The notes under the pieces: model-generated
Told to the model about the DNA's origin: nothing
Database searches by the model: none
Seen by the model: only the letters and a program-made list of their open reading frames with translations
Source of the DNA: Terriglobia bacterium
Lineage (GTDB): Bacteria; Acidobacteriota; Terriglobia; Acidiferrales; UBA7541
Assembly: GCA_020073585.1 (NCBI GenBank)
Contig: JAIQEV010000006.1
Span: 1-64,000 of the forward strand
Direction of reading: 5' to 3'
Length of the DNA: 64,000 nucleotides
In this document: positions 58,089 through 64,000 of the stretch, in pieces
Layout: each line of letters opens with the position of its first letter
How positions within the stretch are numbered: the stretch's first letter is position 1
Position numbers and translations under genes: made by a program

Positions 58089-59390
58089 ATGTTCCTTCGA
58101 CTCGTCGCCGACTCCTTCTCGCGCCGCTTGAGCCGCAAGCTCCTGACGGCGGGCGCCCTGGCTCTCGGCATGGCCGTGGCCACCGCGGCGCTGAGCGTCT
58201 CGCTGGACGTGGGCGACCGCCTGGCCAGGGAGTTCCGCAGCCTGGGCGCCAACCTGCTCCTCACCCCGCACGCCGATTCGCTGCCCCTGGAGATCGGCGG
58301 CGTGGACTACCGCCCCGCAAACGCCGGCGCGTATCTCCCCGCAGCCGACCTCCCCAAGCTCAAAACAGTTTTCTGGCGCCACAATATCGTGGGCTTCGCG
58401 CCCATCCTGGAAGTTCCGGTGGAGGCCTGGTCTGCCGCATCGCAAACGCCTCCCGCGCCGGGCGCCGCCGCCCGCGCGACGCTGATCGGCACCTGGTCGC
58501 AGCATGCCATTGCCGTTCCGGACGGCGGCACGTTTGTCACCGGGGTGGAAAAGACGAACCCCTGGTGGAACGCGGAACCCCGCTGGTTCGCCGAGAATGA
58601 GAAAGAGTGCGTCGTGGGCCAAGCCTTCGCGCGGCGCGCCGGCGTGCGCCTCGGAGACACGCTGCAAATCCGCGCCGGCGGCGAGACTCTCGCGCTCACG
58701 GTCAGCGGCCTGCTCACCACGGGCGGACCCGAGGATGAGGCCATCGTCGCGCCCCTGGCCCTGGCGCAGCAGCTCGCCGGCCAGCCGGGGATGTACCGCC
58801 GCCTGTATGTCAGCGCGCTGACCAAGCCCGAAGACGCCTTCGGGCGCCGCGATCCGAAATCCATGACCCCGGCGGAGTTCGACCGCTGGTTCTGCACACC
58901 CTATGTTTCCGCCATCGCCCTGCAAGTCGAGCAGGCGCTCCCCGGCACGGACGCGCGGGTAATCCGCCGCGTGGCCGAGGGCGAAGGGCGCGTCCTGACG
59001 CGCGTGCGCAACCTGCTGTGGCTGGTGGCCGCGGCGGCCTTGCTGGCCGCGGCGCTGGCCGTGGGCGCCACCTCCGCGGCGATGATCATCGAGCGGCGCA
59101 CCGAGATCGCCCTGATGAAGGCCCTGGGCGCGGGCTCTGGCATGGTCAAGAGCCTCTTCGCGGCGGAGCAGATCCTCCTGGCGCTGGTGGGCGGCGCGGC
59201 GGGTTACGCGATCGGAATCGTTCTCGCGCGCCTGCTCGGCCAGATCGTCTTCGGCGCGGCGCCCGAGCCTTCGGGCCTGGTGTTTGCGGTGGTGCTGGCG
59301 CTGGCCGTGGGCGTGACCCTGCTCGGCAGCTTTTTCTCCATGCGCCGCGCCGCGGCCTTTGAACCCGCGCCGATTCTGCGAGGCGAATGA
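58089..59390 (+). CDS. FtsX/MacB-like ABC permease (first)
   Basis: The 433-residue permease has an N-terminal helix (KLLTAGALALGMAVATAALSV), a large external domain (about 45-300) and three C-terminal helices. Between the first two lies the coupling segment SAAMIIERRTEIALMKALGAGSGMVKSLFAAEQILLALVGG, typical of FtsX/MacB-type permeases. It is 28 bases downstream of the FTR1 gene. Such permeases usually move substrate between the periplasm and beyond rather than across the inner membrane, or transmit mechanical force. The stop overlaps the next start by four bases (ATGA), so the two permeases are translationally coupled. Confidence 0.9.
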   Translation: MFLRLVADSFSRRLSRKLLTAGALALGMAVATAALSVSLDVGDRLAREFRSLGANLLLTPHADSLPLEIGGVDYRPANAGAYLPAADLPKLKTVFWRHNIVGFAPILEVPVEAWSAASQTPPAPGAAARATLIGTWSQHAIAVPDGGTFVTGVEKTNPWWNAEPRWFAENEKECVVGQAFARRAGVRLGDTLQIRAGGETLALTVSGLLTTGGPEDEAIVAPLALAQQLAGQPGMYRRLYVSALTKPEDAFGRRDPKSMTPAEFDRWFCTPYVSAIALQVEQALPGTDARVIRRVAEGEGRVLTRVRNLLWLVAAAALLAAALAVGATSAAMIIERRTEIALMKALGAGSGMVKSLFAAEQILLALVGGAAGYAIGIVLARLLGQIVFGAAPEPSGLVFAVVLALAVGVTLLGSFFSMRRAAAFEPAPILRGE

Positions 59391-60535
59391 TGTTCTGGCG
59401 GATTCTAAAACGGCTGTTGCAGGCCAATCGCGGGCGCCTGGTGACGGTATTGCTCGCTCTGGGTGCGGGCGCCGCGGTCACCGCCGCGCTGCTCAACCTC
59501 CAGGTGGACGCCGAAGAGCGTCTTACGCGCGAATTCCGGTCCTTCGGCGCCAACGTGGTGGTCGCGCCGCGCGCCGCCGAAGCGGGCGGCGGCGCGACGC
59601 TGGACGAGGCCGTGCTGCAGCGCGTGCCCCGGCAGTTCCAGAGCGCGCCGGTGGCCGCCGTGCCGTTTCTCTATCTGGTGGCCGACGTTTCCGATTCCGA
59701 CGCCGCGCTGCGCAAGGTCGTGCCCGCGGTGATCGCCGGGACCCAGCTCGAGGGCCTGGCCCGCGTCGGCCCCGGTTGGCGGATCGCGCCGGCGTCCCCG
59801 CTGGCCCTGGCCGGAGCGCACTGCCTGGTCGGTGCGCGGGTGGCGGCGCAATTCGCCGCGCGCCCCGGCGAAAAGCTGCTGCTGCGCTTGGACGGCCGGG
59901 AAGAGACATGCGTGGTCAGCGGGATCGTCTCCGCGGGCGGCACGGAAGATAACCAGGTCTTTGTGGATTTGACGGCGGCGCAGCGCCTGGCGGCCCAGCC
60001 CGGCCGCGTCAGCCTGATCCAGGTCAGCGTGGCGGGCACCCCGCAGGGCATCGAGAGTTTTCTGGGGCAGTTGGCCGCCGCGCTGCCGGGGGCCAGCGTG
60101 CGCGGGGTGCGGCAGTTCAGCGACGCCGAAGCGCGCCTCTACGAGCGCATCCGCGGCCTGCTGGTGGCCACCGTGGCGCTCATCCTGGTCCTCACCGGCC
60201 TGTGCGTGATGGCCGCCATGACCAACGCGGCCATGGAGCGCACCCACGACGTCGGTTTGATGAAGGCCCTGGGCGGCCCGGTGGACCGCGTGCTCCGCCT
60301 GTTCCTCGCCGAAGCGGCGATCCTCGGCGTGGCCGGAGGGATTCTCGGCGCGGCGGCGGGTATCGCCCTCTCCGTGTGGCTGGGCCAGGCGGTCTTCGGC
60401 GTGGCGGCGCGCCCGCGCCTGATTGTGTATCCTGTAAGCGTGGCTCTCACCATGCTGGTCGCCGTGGCCGGCGCGTTTCCGCTGCGCCGCCTGGCCAGCG
60501 TGAAGCCCGCCGACATTTTCCGGGGAGATTCATGA
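59387..60535 (+). CDS. FtsX/MacB-like ABC permease (second)
   Basis: The 382-residue permease has the same topology as its neighbour: one helix at about 17-37, an external domain, then three helices at the C-terminus with TNAAMERTHDVGLMKALGGPVDRVLRLFLAEAAILGVAGG. It shares the segment RLxREFRSxGAN with the first permease, so the two are old paralogues that probably form a heterodimer. It starts inside the stop of the first permease and its own stop overlaps the ATPase start (ATGA). Confidence 0.9.
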   Translation: MMFWRILKRLLQANRGRLVTVLLALGAGAAVTAALLNLQVDAEERLTREFRSFGANVVVAPRAAEAGGGATLDEAVLQRVPRQFQSAPVAAVPFLYLVADVSDSDAALRKVVPAVIAGTQLEGLARVGPGWRIAPASPLALAGAHCLVGARVAAQFAARPGEKLLLRLDGREETCVVSGIVSAGGTEDNQVFVDLTAAQRLAAQPGRVSLIQVSVAGTPQGIESFLGQLAAALPGASVRGVRQFSDAEARLYERIRGLLVATVALILVLTGLCVMAAMTNAAMERTHDVGLMKALGGPVDRVLRLFLAEAAILGVAGGILGAAAGIALSVWLGQAVFGVAARPRLIVYPVSVALTMLVAVAGAFPLRRLASVKPADIFRGDS

Positions 60536-61614
60536 GCGCGCAGGTGGTTGTCGAATCGCTGGTCAAACAATATGGGGTGCTGCGCGCGCTCGACGGCCTC
60601 ACTCTTTCCGTGGACCCCGGCGAGTGGATCGCCCTCATGGGCCCCTCCGGCTCCGGGAAGACCACGCTGATCAACATTCTCGGCGGCCTGGATATCCCGA
60701 CCTCCGGCCGCGTGGTGGTGGACGGCGTGGAAGTCTCGCGCCTCAGCGAATCGGAACTGGTGCGCTACCGCGCGGAGAAGGTCGGCTTCGTCTTCCAGCA
60801 ATTCCATCTCGTGCCCTATCTGACCGCGGTCGAAAACGTGATGCTGGCCCAGTATTTTCATAGCGTCACCGACGAGCGGCAGGCCGCCGAGGCTCTGCGC
60901 CGCGTCGGCCTCGGCGAGCGCCTCACGCATCTCCCCTCGCAGCTTTCCGGCGGCGAGCAGCAGCGCGTGGCCATCGCCCGCGCGCTCATCAACCAGCCCA
61001 AGCTCATCCTCGCCGACGAGCCCACCGGCAATCTCGACGAGGCCAACGAAAAAATCGTTATGGAAATTTTCCGCGAGCTGCACAGCGCCGGCCACACCAT
61101 CCTCATGGTCACCCACGACACGCTCATCGCCCGCGAAGCCGACCGCCGCATCGAGCTGGCGCACGGCCGCCTCGAGCAGATCTCCGCGCTCTCCGCCGAG
61201 GATCAGGACCGCTTCGATCATCTCCTCGAGCAGATCTGGGTTTGCGGCGAAGAGGGCACCGCCGCCAGCGTCGAGCGCATCCGCACTCCCGGCTCGGTGA
61301 ACCCCGTCAAAACTCTGGGCCGCCTCGTGGACTTGCACCTCGCCGAGATCCGCGGCTCCGAAGTGCGCCTCACCGAGCGCGGTAGCCGCCGCGCCCGCGA
61401 CGTCATCCGCCGCCACCGCCTGGCCGAGCGCCTCTTCAAGGACACTTTCGCCATCGCCGATTCCGAGGCCCACACCCAGGCCTGCAAATTCGAGCACATC
61501 ATCAGCCCCGAACTCGACCAGCGCATCTGCGCCTTCCTGGGCCATCCCAAGACCTGCCCCCACGGCAATCCCATCCCCCCGGGCGATTGTTGCCCGGAGA
61601 AATCCGCCAAGTAG
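60532..61614 (+). CDS. ABC transporter ATPase fused to a DtxR-type metal sensor
   Basis: The 360-residue protein has a complete MacB/LolD-type ATPase at 1-220: Walker A GPSGSGKT (37-44), Q-loop FVFQQF, signature LSGGEQQ (138-144), Walker B LILADEPTG (158-166) and H-loop His195. The frame then continues, without a stop or an in-frame start codon, into a DtxR-like domain (about 225-355). The six C-terminal ligands of DtxR align with the exact spacing: His295, Glu299, His314, Cys318, Glu321 and His322. His230 falls where DtxR has Met10. The helix-turn-helix part is about four residues shorter than in DtxR, so DNA binding is doubtful. ATGA overlap couples it to the permeases. Confidence 0.92.
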   Translation: MSAQVVVESLVKQYGVLRALDGLTLSVDPGEWIALMGPSGSGKTTLINILGGLDIPTSGRVVVDGVEVSRLSESELVRYRAEKVGFVFQQFHLVPYLTAVENVMLAQYFHSVTDERQAAEALRRVGLGERLTHLPSQLSGGEQQRVAIARALINQPKLILADEPTGNLDEANEKIVMEIFRELHSAGHTILMVTHDTLIAREADRRIELAHGRLEQISALSAEDQDRFDHLLEQIWVCGEEGTAASVERIRTPGSVNPVKTLGRLVDLHLAEIRGSEVRLTERGSRRARDVIRRHRLAERLFKDTFAIADSEAHTQACKFEHIISPELDQRICAFLGHPKTCPHGNPIPPGDCCPEKSAK

Positions 61615-61628
61615 GAGCCTGCGACCTC

Positions 61629-62015
61629 ATGCCCATCCCCCTCGACAGCCGCAAGAAGCCCGCCAGCGTGAAGATTCACGTCTCCACCGGCGCGGGCGTG
61701 GACATCGTCTGGGCCGACGGCCACCCCAGCCACTACGACTTCGCCTATCTCCGCGAGGAGTGCCCCTGCGCCTCCTGCAACGAGGAGCGCAACAAGAAAG
61801 CGGTCCTGGCGGGGTTCGCGGGCCCGTCGTCCTCGCCGCTGCTGCCCATGTACAAGCCCAAGCCCCGCGCGCAATCCGCGGTGCCCGTGGGCAACTACGC
61901 CATCCAGATCAGCTTCACCGACGGCCACGGCGCGGGCATCTTCAGCTACGACCACCTGCGCTCCATCTGCCCCTGCCCCGATTGCGCCCGCGAATTCCGC
62001 TCTCCCGGCGCCTAG
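61629..62015 (+). CDS. DUF971-family protein
   Basis: The 128-residue protein is the DUF971 (GBBH-like N-terminal) fold. It shows VDIVWADGHPSHYDFAYLREECPCASC at about 24-50 and a mirrored second half with ISFTDGHGAGIFSYDHLRSICPCPDCAREF. The two CPCxxC motifs (near residues 47-50 and 116-121) look like a metal or Fe-S site. In many bacteria DUF971 is linked to the Mrp/ApbC Fe-S carrier, which fits an operon about iron, but no mrp gene is seen here. ATG 61629 is 14 bases after the ATPase stop. Three tandem repeats begin at its own stop codon. Confidence 0.9.
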   Translation: MPIPLDSRKKPASVKIHVSTGAGVDIVWADGHPSHYDFAYLREECPCASCNEERNKKAVLAGFAGPSSSPLLPMYKPKPRAQSAVPVGNYAIQISFTDGHGAGIFSYDHLRSICPCPDCAREFRSPGA

Positions 62016-62142
62016 AAGCTCTCCCACAAATAGCGCAATGCCTAACCAACTTTTCTGCTGGAAGCTTTCTCACAACTAGCGCAATGCTTAACCAACTTTC
62101 TGCTGGAAGCTGTCTCACAAATAGTGCAACGCCTAATCAACA
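62015..62142 (+). repeat. Tandem 45-46-bp repeat, about 2.8 copies
   Basis: Units start at 62015, 62061 and 62106. Each has the words GAAGCTnTCnCACAA, TAGnGCAAnGC and TAAnCAAC, ending TTTCTGCTG in the first two. Unit length is 46 then 45 bases. The first unit starts at the last base of the DUF971 stop codon, so it is a 3'-flanking element. Confidence 0.8.
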
Positions 62143-62144
62143 CC

Positions 62145-62180
62145 GTCATTTCGAGCGCAGCGAGAAATCTCTCTTCGATT
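62145..62180. repeat. Dispersed repeat CGTCATTTCGAGCGCAGCGAGAAATC
   Basis: The sequence around 62145-62170 contains an inverted core (ATTTCGAGCGCAGCGAGAAAT, about 62149-62168) and resembles a REP-like element that I know from many unrelated bacterial genomes. No transposase is near it. It lies between the tandem repeat and the permease gene. Confidence 0.6.
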
Positions 62181-62305
62181 TCTTGTATTTGTGAGATCTG
62201 TTGCAGCCGTTCCTCTTGCGTCACTTGCCGCTCTTCCCCGGCGCTGGACAATCCCCGCGAAACATGGGAACATTTTTCCCCGCAACCTAGTGAATACTTT
62301 CTTTC

Positions 62306-64000
62306 ATGCCATCTGAACCTATCTCTCCCGGAGCTGCCGCGCAGCCCAGCAGCAACATTCCCCGCGTGCTCGTGGCCACCACGGCCATGCTCACTTTCAT
62401 CTCCTTCTGGCGTGCCGCGGCCATCGTCCTCAACGACCTCGCCTCCTCGGCCTACTACGCCGGCGGCGAAGCTGAAGGCTTCGTCGGCAAGTCCGCTCCG
62501 TGGTTCATTCTCGGCATCATGCTGTTTTCCTACGCCGTGCGCGCCATCTACGTCGAAAGCTCCAGCATGTTCGTGCGCGGCGGCGTCTACCGCGTGGTCA
62601 AGGAAGCCCTCGGCGGCACGCTCGCCAAGTTCTCAGTTTCCGCCCTGATGTTCGACTACATCCTCACCGGCCCGATCAGCGTCGTGGCCGCCGGGCAATA
62701 CCTGGTGGGGCTCACCAATGAGGTGCTGCCCTACGCGAATAGCCATCACCAGCTTCCCGAAAACAGCACCGCCGCGATGTTCGCGGTTCTCGTCACCCTC
62801 TATTTCTGGTGGCAGAACATCAAGGGCATCCCGGAGTCCAGCGACAAAGCCCTGAAGATCATGAAGCTGACGACCGTCATGGTCGTTCTGCTGATTGTCT
62901 GGTGCAGCTACACCGTCTGGTTGCGCCACCTGCACCTGCCGCCCTTCCCGAGCGTCCACAACATCCGTCTGGACAAGAATTCCATGGGCTGGCTCGACGG
63001 CGTCCATCTCGGCCGCCTGTTTACCCTGGTGGCCGTGTTTGTCGGCCTGGGTCACTCCGTGCTGGCCATGAGCGGCGAGGAGTCCCTCGCCCAGGTCTAC
63101 CGCGAAATCGAGCACCCCAAGCTCCCCAACCTCAAGAAGACCGGCCTGATCATCTTCCTCTACAGCCTCCTCTTCACCGGCCTGGTCTCCATCTTCGCGG
63201 TCATGATCATCCCCGACGCGCCGCGGCAGAAGTTTCTCGAGAATCTGATCGGCGGCCTGTCCATGTACCTGGAAGGCCCGCTGCTCCTGCGCCTCTTCTT
63301 CCACGGCTTCGTGGTGCTGGTGGGCGTGCTGATTCTTTCCGGCGCGGAAAATACCTCCATCGTGGGCGCCAACGGCGTGCTCAACCGCCTCTCCGAAGAT
63401 GGCGTGCTCCCGGACTGGTTCCGCCATCCCCACCGCCGCTTCGGCACCAGCCACCGCCTCATCAACATCATCGCCATCCTGCAGTTGACCACCATCGTCA
63501 TCAGCCGCGGCGACGTCACCTACCTGGCCAACCTCTATGCCTTCGGCGTCATCTGGAGCTTCGCCATGAAGGGCTTCGCGGTTCTGGTGCTGCGCTACAC
63601 GCACCCCGGCGATCGCGAATACCGCGTGCCCGGCAACTGGAAGATCGGCACTCTCGAACTCCCCGTCGGTCTCGCCTTCATCACCCTCACCCTGCTGCTC
63701 ATCGCCGTCGTGAACCTCTTCACCAAGCCCAGCGCCACCGTCGCGGGCCTCACCTTCTCCATCTTCCTCTTCACCGTCTTCACCGCTTCCGAGTACATGA
63801 CCCGCCAGCGCGGCACCCACCAGGCGGAGATGGACCAGTTCCACGTCACCACCCAGGACGAGCTGACCCCCCAGAGCGTCGGCGCGCGCCCCGGCAACAT
63901 CGTCGTGCCCGTCAGCAACTATCACTCCCTCTACCATCTCGGCAACGTTCTGGACCGCTTCAAGCCCGAGCGCCGCGACCTCGTCGTTCTCCACGTGCGC
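62306..64000 (+). CDS. APC-family permease with a C-terminal Usp-like domain (partial)
   Basis: The gene is open to the end of the window; at least 565 residues are encoded. From ATG 62306 a short hydrophilic N-terminus is followed by about 12 transmembrane helices. The APC-type start is seen in FISFWRAAAIVLNDLASSAYYAGG, with conserved MFDYILTGPISVVAAGQYLVG and a periplasmic segment GEESLAQVYREIEHPKLPNLKKTG. After the last helix the sequence turns soluble (about 510 on) and begins PGNIVVPVSNYHSLYHLGNVLDRFKPERRDLVVLHVR, the start of a universal-stress-type domain. Such APC-Usp proteins are known in several phyla. The substrate cannot be deduced. It has its own start, 290 bases after DUF971. 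Confidence 0.85.
   Translation, partial: MPSEPISPGAAAQPSSNIPRVLVATTAMLTFISFWRAAAIVLNDLASSAYYAGGEAEGFVGKSAPWFILGIMLFSYAVRAIYVESSSMFVRGGVYRVVKEALGGTLAKFSVSALMFDYILTGPISVVAAGQYLVGLTNEVLPYANSHHQLPENSTAAMFAVLVTLYFWWQNIKGIPESSDKALKIMKLTTVMVVLLIVWCSYTVWLRHLHLPPFPSVHNIRLDKNSMGWLDGVHLGRLFTLVAVFVGLGHSVLAMSGEESLAQVYREIEHPKLPNLKKTGLIIFLYSLLFTGLVSIFAVMIIPDAPRQKFLENLIGGLSMYLEGPLLLRLFFHGFVVLVGVLILSGAENTSIVGANGVLNRLSEDGVLPDWFRHPHRRFGTSHRLINIIAILQLTTIVISRGDVTYLANLYAFGVIWSFAMKGFAVLVLRYTHPGDREYRVPGNWKIGTLELPVGLAFITLTLLLIAVVNLFTKPSATVAGLTFSIFLFTVFTASEYMTRQRGTHQAEMDQFHVTTQDELTPQSVGARPGNIVVPVSNYHSLYHLGNVLDRFKPERRDLVVLHVR

Noticed and set aside
53714-58264. A single 1516-residue reading frame extending the secretin upstream
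   Set aside because: The part beyond 56677 is antisense to the FTR1 and FtsX genes and has no family features; the signal peptide at 56677 marks the real start.
60202-60531. Longer N-terminus of the ATPase
   Set aside because: The upstream residues are an out-of-frame reading of the second permease; the ATG at 60532 overlaps the permease stop as ATGA.
62015-62142. CRISPR array
   Set aside because: The units are contiguous tandem repeats of 45-46 bases with no spacers and only three copies; no cas genes are present.

Overview
The window is a GC-rich chromosomal stretch, with no sign of phage, plasmid or CRISPR. The most likely source is an Acidobacteriota species near the Terriglobia/Acidoferrales. 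This is inferred from an RpoB with an extra Cys-rich zinc-ribbon insert, a TPR-secretin, several small secreted proteins that look lineage-specific, GatCAB instead of GlnRS/AsnRS, and an envelope of BamA, Skp and Lol type (Gram-negative). No rRNA gene is present, so taxonomy is inference only.

Layout. 1-3116: REP-like repeats and two genes of unknown function. 3117-17623: the classical informational cluster tRNA-Thr/Tyr/Thr/Gly, tuf, rpmG, tRNA-Trp, secE, nusG, rplK, rplA, rplJ, rplL, rpoB, rpoC, closed by an intrinsic terminator. 17790-20429: a membrane hybrid histidine kinase. 20481-26579 (minus strand): a secreted protein, a small MerR-like protein, DinB, gatA, gatC, ispG and an HD hydrolase. 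26888-27640: a zinc-ribbon/XRE regulator with its own promoter and terminator. 27787-32364 (minus): a secreted protein, aroK, a DUF4097-type protein, an anti-sigma factor, an ECF sigma factor broken by an in-frame TAG, and a helical protein. 32488-46751: lysS, a Lol permease, lolD, clpC, bamA, a large beta-propeller lipoprotein and skp. 46897-53604: rimP-nusA-infB-ylxP-rbfA-truB, preceded by a promoter and a short terminator-like leader. 53714-56677 (minus): a secretin carrying a seven-repeat FG-GAP propeller inside its secretin domain. 56721-62015: an iron-type operon of FTR1-DUF2318, two FtsX-like permeases, an ABC ATPase fused to a DtxR-type metal sensor, and a DUF971 protein. 62306 to the end: an APC-family permease that begins a C-terminal Usp-like domain, cut by the window edge.

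Most genes are housekeeping and serve transcription, translation and outer-membrane assembly. The parts that look new are the FTR1 operon and the secretin. In the operon, an FTR1 permease with a cysteine-rich DUF2318 tail is co-translated with two MacB/FtsX-type permeases and an ATPase. That ATPase carries a DtxR-like domain with all C-terminal metal ligands in register, as expected for a transporter whose motor is gated directly by metal. The secretin has a predicted seven-bladed, Ca-binding propeller spliced between the two halves of its pore domain.

A 20-24 bp palindrome (core TGACCGC-GAA-GCGGTCA) occurs about ten times, almost always between genes or at gene starts. It is the most frequent non-coding element of the window.
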